Shown here: positions 15,001-22,448 of the stretch, one piece after another
Numbering within the stretch: position 1 is the stretch's first letter
Layout: the number at the start of each line of letters is the position of its first letter
Assembly: GCF_037042905.1 (NCBI RefSeq)
Contig: NC_087249.1
Span: 53,970,901-54,034,900 of the forward strand
DNA: 64,000 nt
Reading direction: 5' to 3'
DNA from: Lytechinus pictus
Lineage: Eukaryota > Echinodermata > Echinoidea > Temnopleuroida > Toxopneustidae
Notes under the pieces: generated by a model
Told to the model about the DNA's origin: nothing
Databases searched by the model: none
The model's input: the letters and a program-made list of their open reading frames with translations, nothing else
Translations under genes and position numbers: made by a program

Positions 15001-17045
15001 ATTCCTCGAAACAGACGGCTGCCAGCTGTCTACCCAAGGCCTAGCCCAAAGCTATTGGCCTAGGAAAAACTACCTCGAGCGAAGTTCGTGCAGGCTCCAC
15101 TCCACTTCACTACCGCTACACTACGCTCCACCTACCCGAACTTTGAGACCGTGACCTCGATCTGATATTCCAAGTGACAAAGGTGGGATTTTATGGAGGA
15201 AAAATATAAAATTCATGCAACATCACGATCTTTAAAAACAATTATAACTAATATTCTTACTTAACACAAAGTTTCACTTCTTTTCCATGCTTTTATCAGT
15301 CTCAAAATTTGTGATTTAGAGCCAACATGAAGTTCCTCACACGTATAAATAATTCGCTGCCGATTTCAAATCATCGCATGCGCGAAAGTCCGAGCTCGGA
15401 CCGGACCCGGTACCGTAAGGGCACTAGTATTCAACCCGTTTGGAGAATTTCCTCAAATTTATAGAAATATGGAATTTACCTTAATTTCAGACCTGCCTTA
15501 TTTTCAAGAGCAAATGTTGGTTATACTTTTTGCATTATTTTTTTTTTCAACCCGTCGACTGTGTACGCGGGCGATCGAATTATACAGCGATGGTTTTTGG
15601 CACTAGTATTCAATCCGTCGGCACTAGTATTCAACCTAGCGATGAAAGATGGCCCTGTCTCTCGATCTGCCCTTGTCCCATCCGACTATGGACTAGACCA
15701 ATTGAGATGAGACCAAACAGGGAATTAGTCAAAGCCAGAGACTTACATAGATCTAGATCTAGTTTAGCAATTTAAACCATTTTGAGATTCACTATCTATC
15801 ATCACTAGGTTGAATACTAGTGCAATTCAGTGCAAAAGGTCATCGCCACATAATTCGATACTCCGTGCATACAGTCGACAGATTGATAAAGAAAATACCG
15901 ACAACAGATTACCCTTGAAATAACAAAGGTATGAAATTAAGATAAATTCCTTATTTCTAGATATTTGGGGGAATTCGGCCAAGTCTTTGAATTATGCCGG
16001 GTTGAATACTGGTCATGCTAGTGCCCATACGGTACCTCGCGCATATCGCATCCGATGTTTTGAAATCGGCAGCGAATTATTTATACATCATTTTTACATG
16101 TGAGGAATTTCATGTTGGCTCTAAATCACCAATTTTTAGACTGATAGAAGCATGGAAAAGAAGTGAAACTTTGTGTAAAGTAAGAATATTAGTTATAAAT
16201 TGTTTTTAAAGATCGTGATGTTGCATGAATTTTATATTTTTCCTCCATAAAATCCCACCTTTGTCACTCGGAATATCAGATCGAGGTCACGGTCTTGAAG
16301 TTCGGGTAGGTGGAGCGTAGTGTAACTGTTAGCGGTAGTGAAGCAGTGGAGCCTGCACGAACTTCGCTCGAGTCGAGGTATTATACTATTACTCACTCAC
16401 ACGTATTGCGAGGTTAGTATTAGGCCTAGTATACTAACCTTGCACCACGAACCGCGTTTGGCAGTGGATTTCTAACTAGTGGGTCGCGCGTGCTGGGATC
16501 TCACTTCTTGGGTCAACAACACACGACTTCTATGGCTTGATTTTTCAGTGCGCGGCGGCATGTAATGAACCCTGGCCTTGGGTGACTATTAGTATTAGGC
16601 CTAGGCCTAGTACGGTACTAGTATACTTATAATACTAGTCCTGCTAGTACTATTAGGAAAAACCAACATTATATTCACTAGACGTATAGACTAGAGACCA
16701 ATTCTTGTGTTGTCTACACGTTTTTATGCTTACCTTGAATATTTGTAGACGCTTGGAGTATTCGTTCGAGCCTCTTGTGTAGGTCTTGTTGAATTTCTGA
16801 ATAAAGTTCTGAAAGAGAGTTTCCTCCTGATCCAGTCCCATTCCAAAAGCCGGGTCCGTGTCCGAGTCAGCACCGACCGGGAGCGTGCCGGGGCCGCGGT
16901 CTTGGCCAGTGACGCTAGCCGCAGGCGCAGGATTTAGTTTGCGACCATAACTTGACGTGTTCGAATTCAAGATCGAAAGGCAAGATAAAATGGTAAGTAA
17001 GGGCAACAATTTAGTAGAAAGTCTGTTCAGCATGATTGATACCAT
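2891..17045 (-). CDS. CTSO: Cathepsin O-like papain-family cysteine protease, 8 coding exons, complete
   Basis: Lysosomal-type C1A endopeptidase precursor. Joined exons (minus strand): 17045-16734, 11856-11654, 10694-10646, 8763-8750, 8044-7811, 5689-5648, 4108-3939, 3018-2891; total 1152 nt, 383 residues plus TAG, every junction GT-AG and in phase. Residues 1-28 are a hydrophobic signal peptide; about 75-145 form an I29 inhibitor propeptide (NEYSKRLQIF, YGITKFSDLTVEEF). The mature enzyme shows oxyanion-hole Q186, catalytic C192 (CGACWAFS), H331 (LNHAV) and N351 (RNSWG). From memory of the family, the segments WQYYLGGIIQYHC and the HWLN...YPYKA stretch are closest to cathepsin O rather than L, B or F. 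The protein is longer than human cathepsin O (about 320 aa), mainly through a longer N-terminal linker (residues 30-72). Start chosen at the first ATG of exon 1; a second ATG at codon 5 is possible. Introns 1, 3 and 5 are packed with repeats. The order of evidence is direct sequence for exons and inference for the exact ortholog. Confidence 0.9.
3939..4108 (-). CDS. CTSO: Cathepsin O-like exon 7 (catalytic His)
   Basis: Acceptor tattcag, donor gtatgt. Codes residues 286-341, YTINEEVMPGMVYNHGPLSI to HAVQIVGYDMS. GPLSISVDA and LNHAVQIVGYD surround catalytic H331; WQYYLGGIIQYHC is the most cathepsin O-like stretch. Confidence 0.93.
4140..4375. repeat. AAT/ATG-type imperfect microsatellite
   Basis: About 230 bp of imperfect aataat, aacaat and gatgat triplets in intron 6 of the cathepsin gene, with two near-copies of an aataatgatgatgataata segment. 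Confidence 0.8.
4755..4945 (-). repeat. tRNA-derived SINE-like sequence
   Basis: On the minus strand from about 4945 a tRNA-like head can be read: TGGCACAGTTGGTAGAAC resembles an RNA polymerase III A box and GAGTTCAAATCCC a B box, with TCTCACA in the anticodon-loop position. It is followed by unrelated sequence (to about 4755) instead of a tRNA 3' end with a clean acceptor stem, so a SINE or tRNA relic fits better than a working tRNA gene. Confidence 0.5.
5070..5560. repeat. Probable dispersed repeat in intron 6
   Basis: The segment with ACTTATATAGTGCTTTACC and AAAGCGCTTTACAATG resembles a repeat that recurs loosely at 31440-31500 (TATAGCACAAAATACATAAG, TAAGCGCTTTTTACAAAAG). Boundaries are uncertain. 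No coding potential seen. Confidence 0.35.
5648..5689 (-). CDS. CTSO: Cathepsin O-like exon 6: 42-nt exon
   Basis: 42 nt between acceptor cctccag and a near-consensus donor gtaagtatgt. In phase it codes STLNAVVSDFSCG with split Asn codons at both edges. Including it gives 23 residues between the Cys of GDC and the EE of YTINEE, the same spacing as I recall for human cathepsin O; skipping it would leave a gap in the fold although the frame would stay open. It lies in an otherwise non-coding 3.7-kb stretch, so it is less certain than the other exons. Confidence 0.72.
6425..7560 (+). mobile_element. Non-autonomous element with internal ~160-bp repeats (copy 1, intron 5)
   Basis: Left end TGGAATGCCTCTGGCGGTCTC then ACCTGCAT; right end CTATGCAGGTGAGGTGAGAC. 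The ends are inverted versions of each other (CTCACCTGCAT against ATGCAGGTGAG). The interior is a head-to-tail array of ~155-165-bp units, each with TTCATTGACC, AAATGACCTTTGACCTTG, ATCATGTGACCTGAAAC, AGTTTCATGAACTAG and AAGTTATGATGGTAATTC. No ORF of note. Confidence 0.75.
7811..8044 (-). CDS. CTSO: Cathepsin O-like exon 5 (left domain of mature enzyme)
   Basis: Acceptor ttatag, donor gtgagt. Completes W193 and codes AFSVVETMET through GDCRIIK (194-270). LSVQELVDC, GCRGG and YPYKAKKGDC are conserved C1A segments with disulfide cysteines. Confidence 0.92.
8750..8763 (-). CDS. CTSO: Cathepsin O-like exon 4: 14-nt microexon carrying the catalytic Cys
   Basis: Between acceptor gtatcccag and donor gtaagttt lie 14 nt coding C-G-A-C and two bases of Trp. 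Joined to exons 3 and 5 this gives NQKS-CGAC-W-AFSVV, the active-site block of papain-family proteases, with C192 the nucleophile. Without it the enzyme lacks its nucleophile and shifts frame. The usual CGSCW or CGGCW is CGACW here. Confidence 0.85.
8836..10053 (+). mobile_element. Non-autonomous element with internal ~160-bp repeats (copy 2, intron 3)
   Basis: Same family as 6425-7560: left end TGGAATGCCTCTGGCAGTCTC, right end CTATGCAGGCGAGACAAAAA. Two internal units (about 9376-9538 and 9539-9701) are nearly identical and 163 bp apart, showing recent unit duplication. The right part includes a GC-rich CGTCGTCGCCGCCGCCGTCGG stretch also seen in inverted form at 33810-33840. Confidence 0.75.
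10406..10582. mobile_element. MITE of the TTTCATAAAGC type
   Basis: GTGGGTGTTTCATAAAGCT at the left and AACAGCTTTATAGAATG at the right are inverted ends; the arms share gagcgact...gaatgactggtgat against aacagtcgttcataaag. A shorter, better paired relative lies at 19145-19283. Confidence 0.6.
10646..10694 (-). CDS. CTSO: Cathepsin O-like exon 3 (mature N-terminus, oxyanion Gln)
   Basis: 49 nt, acceptor aaacag, donor gtaag. Completes codon 172 and codes LRSIKPSVVTPVRNQKS (172-188). VVTPVRNQ is the conserved start of mature papain-family enzymes; Q186 is the oxyanion-hole glutamine. The usual Gly after this Gln is Lys here. Too short to be found by ORF length alone; placed by motif and by exact phase on both sides. 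Confidence 0.88.
11115..11600. repeat. GAGACTGG-rich inverted-repeat element (intron 1/2 border region)
   Basis: Contains many copies of GAGACCAGTCTC, CCCCGAGACT and GACTGGTCTAGGG in both orientations, with outer sequence TCCTGTTACACTGGATTTCC at the left and roughly its inverse (GGAATCAGGTATAACATGGG) at the right. Probably a foldback-type DNA element in intron 2. The overlapping open frames on both strands follow from the palindromes and are not treated as genes. Confidence 0.5.
11654..11856 (-). CDS. CTSO: Cathepsin O-like exon 2 (propeptide)
   Basis: Acceptor tttcag, donor gtgagt. Codes residues 105-171 plus two bases of codon 172. Contains YGITKFSDLTVEEFKSEYLG, the C-terminal half of the I29 propeptide, and runs to VPSVYD just before the mature N-terminus. 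The intron upstream is 4.9 kb and holds both large inverted repeats. Confidence 0.9.
12256..13024. repeat. Left arm of a ~2.2-kb inverted repeat
   Basis: Reading inward from 12256 (TTAGACAGCTGGCAGCCGTC) this arm is the reverse complement of 13545-14425, including landmarks TCGCGCAACT / AGTTGCGCGA, GGCCATTGAGTCC / GGACTCAATGGCC and AATAGGCCTGACCC / GGGTCAGGCCTATT. Divergence of a few percent plus indels; about 55 bp of AT-rich sequence next to the centre occur only in this arm. Lies in intron 1 of the cathepsin gene. Confidence 0.85.
13025..13544 (+). mobile_element. Short transposon with TACCGTA...TACGGTA ends at the centre of the inverted repeat
   Basis: Ends TACCGTATGGGCACTAGTAT and ATACTAGTGCCCTTACGGTA are inverted repeats, with further internal CACTAGTATTCAACCTAG copies. 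A second copy in the opposite orientation lies at 15411-16034. No transposase ORF; non-autonomous. Confidence 0.75.
13545..14425. repeat. Right arm of the ~2.2-kb inverted repeat
   Basis: Inverse of 12256-13024, but with about 115 extra bases near 13745-13860 between TTTATAGTGAAA and GTAGGTGTTGCTTATGG. Its outer half is duplicated again at 14578-15040. Confidence 0.85.
14578..15040. repeat. Direct second copy of the right-arm sequence
   Basis: From ACCAAAAGCTTCGGTCTCTG through TGCACGATAGCGAGCCGTCT this repeats 13981-14425 at a spacing of 609 bp with only scattered differences, so the outer part of the right arm has been tandemly duplicated. Confidence 0.8.
15061..15410. repeat. Left arm of a second large inverted repeat
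   Basis: Reverse complement of 16035-16378: for example TCGAGCGAAGTTCGTGCAGG here and CCTGCACGAACTTCGCTCGA there, and TCACTTCTTTTCCATGCTTT against its inverse. The arm sequence is unrelated to the arms at 12.26-14.43 kb. Confidence 0.85.
15411..16034 (-). mobile_element. Second TACCGTA...TACGGTA transposon, at the centre of the second inverted repeat
   Basis: Ends TACCGTAAGGGCACTAGTAT and the inverse with CTAGTGCCCATACGGTA. The segment 15780-16034 is the reverse complement of the left half of 13025-13544, so the two copies are in opposite orientations. About 620 bp, no transposase. Confidence 0.75.
16035..16380. repeat. Right arm of the second large inverted repeat
   Basis: Pairs with 15061-15410 over about 340 bp with small indels. 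It ends at GAACTTCGCTCGAGTCGAGG, about 350 bp from the end of cathepsin exon 1. Confidence 0.85.
16734..17045 (-). CDS. CTSO: Cathepsin O-like exon 1 (signal peptide and start of propeptide)
   Basis: Codes residues 1-104 and ends in phase 0 at AAG followed by the donor gtaagc. It starts MVSIMLNRLS, with a leucine-rich signal segment (LLPLLTILSCLSIL), then a Pro/Gly/Asp-rich linker, then the first half of the propeptide helix (LFQNFIQKFNKTYT). A repeat relic shared with the 51.9-52.5 kb transposon lies only about 170 bp upstream, so the promoter must be short or overlap it. Confidence 0.88.
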
Positions 17046-17207
17046 ACTCGATTTGTACCGCTCAGTAGGAATTTTTTTTCAAGAAGAAATTAGTGTCGCC
17101 AGCTCTCTCTCTCTCTAAATCCAGCGTCACTGTTGACGCGTAGCTTTCTTTTCAGTCTGTGTCAAGTATTTGTTTTGAAAGCACATTGGAAAATCACGAA
17201 CACAAAA

Positions 17208-17345
17208 TCGAGGGGGGGGGCACCTTTGGGGGGCACTTACATTGAAGAGTGGATACCGTCCAGGCGCGACCAAAAAAAAAAACACGTAAAAAGGATGTCT
17301 TTTTCAAGATAGGGCACGTTACGTACGTATGTTTAGGTCTTAAAA
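17208..17345. mobile_element. Fragment of the CCCGGGGGGCCACTT-type transposon near the cathepsin promoter
   Basis: GAGTGGATACCGTCCAGGCGCGACC, AAAAAGGATGTCTTTTTCAAG and AGGGCACGTTACGTACGTA match the right terminal region of the 51899-52486 element in inverse orientation (including ACGTAACGTGCCCTATCTTG there). Only one end is visible. Confidence 0.6.
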
Positions 17346-17640
17346 GCGACTCGAGCTTAACGTGTAACTCGCCGGGTAAGTTCGCGATAAAGTGTTCCAT
17401 TGCAATTATAATGTACGCGCGCGCACTGAATGGGGAGTTTGTGCGAGAAAATCACTTCAGTTCAGTTGTACACAGTACCACGACGGTACCATCAATATTC
17501 CTTAAAACACGTGAGTATTAATACAGAAAGAATAATACAATTTCAGTTTATGTAATATAATTCGGCGCGTGAATTCATACAATCTACGGTATAACGCATT
17601 TCATTCGATATTCGTATGTAATTGCCTTGAATACTCTTGC

Positions 17641-17692
17641 CCAGGCGCGGACCATGGGGGGCCGAGGGGGCCTTGCCCCCCCCCCTTCGGCC
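17641..17692. mobile_element. hAT-type transposon terminus with G and C runs
   Basis: CAGGCGCGGACCATGGGGGG followed by GGCCTTGCC and a C run. The CAGGCGCGGA(T)CC(A) opening matches the terminal motif of the 25807-27256 element and of 50552 and 48916. The opposite end was not found. Confidence 0.5.
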
Positions 17693-18470
17693 AAAAAAAA
17701 AAAGAAGAGAGGGAAAGAAAGAGAAAAAAAGAGGGGAAAGAAAAGAAGAAAAAGAAGAAAGGAAGAGGGGGAAGAAGGGAAGGAAAAAGAGAGAGGAAAA
17801 GGGGGAAGAAAAGAGGAAAGGAGAGAGGGGAGAGGGGAAAGGAAAAGGAGAAAAAAGAGAGAGGAAAAAGGAGGAAAGAAGAAAAGAGAGAAAGGGGAAA
17901 AGAGAGAGGAAGAAGGGGAAGGAAGAAGAGGAGAAAAAAAAAGAGAGAGGAAAGGGGGAAGAAAAGAAGAAAAAGGGAAGAGGGGAAAGGAATGGAAGGA
18001 AAAGGGAGAGAAAAGGGGGAAAGAAAGAGAAGGAAAAAGAGAGGGAAAGGAAAAGGAGAAAAAGAGAGAGAGGGAAAAAGAGGAAAGAAAAGGAGATAGA
18101 GGAAGAGAAAAAAAGGGAGGGGGAGAGGGGGAAGAAAAGGAGAGAGAGGAAGAGGGAGGAAAGAGAAAAAAGAGAGGGGAAAGAAAAGAAGAAAAAAGAA
18201 GAGGGGAAAGAAAAGAAGAAAAAAGGAGAAGAGGGGAAAGAAAGATCAAAAAGAGGAAGAGGGGAAAGGGAGGGGAGGGGGGAGAAAAAAAGGAAGAGGG
18301 GGAAAAGAGAGAAGAAAAGGGGGAAAGGAAAAGGAGAAAAGAGAGAGAGAGAGAGAGAGAGAGGAAGAGGGAAGAAAGAAGAGAAGATAAGAGCGAGAAA
18401 GGGGGAATGAAAAAAAGGAAGAGGAACAGGGGGAAGGACGAGAGGAAAAAAAGAGGAAGAGGAGGAAAGA
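17693..18470. repeat. Polypurine tract (~780 bp)
   Basis: Almost only A and G on the plus strand, built from irregular GGGAAAG, AAAGAAAAG and GAGAGAG blocks with about a dozen interrupting pyrimidines, and a (GA)n run near 18335-18362. It gives long open frames on both strands (Lys/Glu/Arg-rich and Phe/Ser/Leu-rich) which are composition artefacts. Confidence 0.95.
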
Positions 18471-18880
18471 CAATGATGTTCGAACTGGGGGCCGATTTGA
18501 TGTTCGAACGGGGGGGGGGGGCGAATTGATGTTCGACGTAGGGGCGCTATATTGATGTTCAAACTAGGGGGCGCCAAATTGATACTCGAGTTAGGGGGGG
18601 GGGCGAAATGATATTCTAACTAGGGGCGCCAAATTGATGTTGGACCTACATGTAGGGGCGCCGAATTGATATTCGAACTAGGAGGGCGCCGAAATGATGT
18701 TCCAACTTGGGGGAGACAAATTGATGTTCGACCTAGGGAGGCCAAATAGATGTTCGACGTAGGGGGGGGGGGGAGGGTTGCACCGAATTAATGTTCGACG
18801 TAGGGGCGCAAAATTTATGTTCGACATCGGGGGGGGGGAGGCGCCGATTGAATGTTCGAACTAGGGGGCGCTGAAATTGT
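18471..18880. repeat. GATGTTCGA minisatellite
   Basis: About ten imperfect tandem units of roughly 35-45 bp: ATTGATGTTCGA(A)CTAGGGG followed by a variable G run and CGCC. G runs of different lengths account for most of the length variation. Starts directly where the polypurine tract ends. Confidence 0.9.
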
Positions 18881-19144
18881 GTATGGGTAGCCTATAGCTT
18901 AAAAAGAATGAAACTAGTATAAGTTATACAAGTTGCATTCTTTTTAAGCCATATACCTATAATTGCATAGGTTACAAAGCACATGTTAAAATCGTCAACA
19001 ATGTTAACAATTATGTTTTGTTACATTACATTACATAATAAAAAAATTTATCATAATTTTATGAAAGACATTTTGCCCAGGGCCTACGTCTTCATTGTTC
19101 CTGGTGCTCGCTTTGTCTGTTTAACGAGATACAGTACATAATCC

Positions 19145-19283
19145 TGGGGGCCGTTTCATAAAGCTGCTCGTAAGTTAAGAGCGACTTTAAGAACGACTGG
19201 TGATTATTTAGCATGCAAAAAAGGTTCACCAGTCGCTCTTAAAGTTGCTCTTAACTTGCGAACAGCTTTATGAAACACCCACC
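19145..19283. mobile_element. Palindromic MITE of the TTTCATAAAGC type
   Basis: Left CCGTTTCATAAAGCTGCTCG and right AACAGCTTTATGAAACACCC are inverted repeats that continue inward (GTAAGTTAAGAGCGACTT against TAAAGTTGCTCTTAACTTG) with a loop of about 35 bp. Confidence 0.8.
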
Positions 19284-19529
19284 TGTTGTACTAAAACATC
19301 CCGTTTTCAAGTCAATATAAACCAAATATTTTCCCTAGCACTTGAGTTATGATTGTTTTATGTAGTGACATATGCTTCTTTTTCATGACTCAAAAAGTGA
19401 TTGCCCTATGTTAAGATCTTCGTATATATGAAACATTTCCTGTCCGTGATTACGTTCGCATTAGTGGATTTGTGAGATATGTCTGCTCCTCATAATTCCT
19501 AAAATCAGTCCTTAAAATGCCCCTTCTGA

Positions 19530-20110
19530 TCTGAATATCAACAATTTTCAGCTCGCGCTTCGCGCTCGCATCAATTGGTTAGTGAAATACGTATGGTCCT
19601 AGGTAATTCCTTCAAAGAAACCTTAAAATGCCCCAGGTCTGAATTGTCTAAATTCTCAGCTCGCGCTTCGCGCTCGCAATATTTGATTAGTGAGATGCGT
19701 ATGATAATCATGATTGCAATGACTACAAAAAGTGTTTCATGTGTTCAGATGTAATTCTAATAAAATCAGCAAGCGCTTGGCACTCGCATTAGATGGCTAT
19801 TGTGAGATATGCATACTCATAATGGATTCCTAAAATATATTCCTTAAAATCTCGCTGTTTGGGGTCAAAATATACGAAAACTTCAGCTCGCGCTTCGCGC
19901 TCGCAATGTTTAGCGAAACAGGTACCTGTCATGATTACACAAATTTGATTACAATGTCCCTTTTTAGGTGTGAATAAAAAAAGTCAGCTCGCGCTTCGCG
20001 CTCGCATTATTTGATCAGTGAGATACATATCCGTTTAATGACATTGTCCTTAAAATGTCTCTATTGGGTCAGAATAACTAGCAACTCAGCGCGCTCACTC
20101 AGTGTTTCAA
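19530..20110 (+). repeat. Tandem repeat with GCTCGCGCTTCGCGCTCGC motif, cluster 1
   Basis: Four clear copies of the 19-bp motif (near 19551, 19660, 19887, 19986) plus decayed ones (19772, 20090), each in a unit of about 100-120 bp with AGTGAGATACGTAT and CCTTAAAATG-type sequence. The motif itself contains TCGCGCT twice in tandem. Confidence 0.85.
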
Positions 20111-21780
20111 AAATGTTGCTGATGACCCGCGGTACGCCAATGTGGACACATCAATGACAATTCCTTGCATATTTAAAAACATGATTGCAAAAAAAAATGT
20201 CACAATATTTCAGTCATCCCCCCACCCAAGCCCCCGAAGCTACCGCCATTTTGTTTAATCCATTAGAAGCTAAAATAAGCCCTCATTAATATTAATTTCG
20301 TACGATGCTCCCTCGTCAACTGTGGTTTTGTACGTGTATTAGACAATACGCACATCAGCGCAATGACAAAGGTCAACTTGGCAAATTCATTAATGTATTC
20401 ATTTTGTTACGCGCTCGTGACGCGAAGGTTTCAGCGAATCAAGCAAGCGCAAATCTGAGACGATACGTTGCGCTCTATAAAATATCGATATCACAAGCGA
20501 TATCACTTAAAAACAAAACATTGTTTGTATTGCGTCTTATAGGCCTATGCTAATTCTAAAAGGGAAGATGAAAAGAGTAGATCAAGTCGTGATTAGGTAA
20601 AGAGGTCTCCAGTGCTTTTGCCATCCCCAATTTGTCACTTGTTAAGATATACAGCAATCTTAGTTTTTAACAAATGTAAAGAATCTCGACTCTAGATAGC
20701 CGGCAGAGGCCGCGGAAAGATCAAAGGAGGCTGTTGTCCCTGTTGTACTGACCCAAATGTTTTATTTCTTTTTTTTGGGGGGGGGGGGCGGGGGTGGGGG
20801 CAAAACATGGTTATTACAATTTGATAGTAATTTTCACTGGTTGAGTATGGTTACTGAAAAAGATAAGTCACCACTAAAAAAAATCTCCTTCATGCATGGA
20901 TCCCCGTGCCTGCTTTCTTCATCTGGCGTCCGTTTCATAATGAATTACAGATATTTAAACATTGCTATTATTGTGATTACTGTGGTAACCTTGATTATTC
21001 TGTTATTATTTCTGTCTCTAATGATACCAAAGAAAATTTGAAATTCAAATGAAAACGTGAATGGAAGTGGCAAAGAAAATCACTTTTTTAATCAAAAGAG
21101 ATTGGATTCACTTCAGTTTACTTGCAAAAGGGGTTAGGTACATAATGATGTTTTTTTTAATATATAGAAAAAAATTGAAGACAGGTAGATTTCTTTTATA
21201 CCCAATTTTATGTTCACTGTTCACATGATAGGGTAGTACATCATGACAATTTAGTTTCTCATAAGAATATTGCAATACGTGAAAATAAAAACATGGTTTT
21301 TCTCTGAATGGTCCAAAGTGGCCCTAACCCCTTTTGCAACTAAACTCTTCATATATTTCCTTCTTCTTTTCCCACTTGTTATCTGTCTCCTGGTTTCCAT
21401 AAATCTCGTCTTATTTCTCTTCCACCCCTTTTGTTCCTACTTCCCACATTCTAACTCTCTTACCTTGCACCCCCTCTAAATTATCTCTTCATATGTGCCC
21501 CTCCATTTCTTTTTCATCTCTTTTCAACCCCCTTCTGATCACTCTTTCCCTCTCTCGATCTCCATCTCATTTTGAATTTTGCCAATTCCAAATCCCTTTC
21601 ATTTTAGCTGTGTACAAATACTATATGAACACAAATGAAAGACATGAAGGAATTCTCTGGTTAGTGGTGAATTTTATTAATTAGCCAGAAAAAAATATCA
21701 CATTATCAGAGGATTAAGCTTTACCTTTTTCTTAAGCGTATGTTAATACTTTGAACCAAAAGGATTTTTTTTTTGCATGC
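20111..21780. other. Non-coding stretch
   Basis: No gene supported. Contains a T/G homopolymer stretch at 20764-20800 and ordinary AT-rich sequence. Short open frames here show no family resemblance. Confidence 0.5.
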
Positions 21781-22275
21781 TGGGGCAGCGATCCAGGGGG
21801 GGGGGGGGGGGGGCACAGTTCCCCCTACTTTTTGAAGCACTGAAAAAGTGCCTTTTTATGCAAGAGAAATGCCCCCTCACGAACGTGTACTGTGTCCCTT
21901 TCACCTGAGAAGGACCCGTTTTATGGTCACCATGACGATTGCCCTTTGAAACAAGAAAACAATATTCTCATTTCGATAATATACTTATGAAGGAAATCCT
22001 TTGTGCATTATGTTTAATAATTTATGAGTGGGGGTATATAAGCAGTTTCGTACAGATGGAGGGGGGGGGGGGCTTGAAAGACTCTTGCCCCCCCCCCCCC
22101 CCAAAAAAAAAAAAATCACGACCAAGAAAAAAAAGAGAAAAGGAAAAAAAAGGGTGAAATATATCATTCTGAATATTTTAATTTTCTTTTTTAAAATGTC
22201 AAAATTTTGCTCGCTCGCAACTTCTTAAAAATGTCACGTAATACAGCATTTTCCCTATGCCCCCCCCCCCCCACT
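21781..22275. repeat. Cluster of long G and C homopolymer runs
   Basis: A G run of about 20 at 21796-21815 after AGCGATCCAGG (a hAT-terminus-like motif), then a G run near 22061-22072 facing a C run near 22088-22102, and a C run at 22260-22272. Facing G and C runs can pair as hairpins. Confidence 0.8.
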
Positions 22276-22448
22276 TTCAACTTCACTCCGCCGCTCCTAT
22301 TTGTATGTTTATAGCTTCTCCTTTTGCAACCAGTTTTAATGAAAATCAACAAAGAATTTCATACGTCATGAATTTGGGGATGTGATAATAATTGTGTTTT
22401 TTTTGTTGAAAAATTTGACTTGGAAAAAAAAAACCTTTTCCATCTTCA

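Noticed and set aside
17543-18577. Open frames of up to 344 codons on both strands across 17.6-18.6 kb
   Set aside because: Products of the polypurine/polypyrimidine composition (Lys/Glu/Arg or Phe/Ser/Leu/Pro only); several overlapping frames are open at once.
19530-20110. CRISPR-like array (short GC repeat with spacers)
   Set aside because: The genome is eukaryotic; spacing and flanks are themselves repeated, so these are tandem repeat units, not unique spacers.
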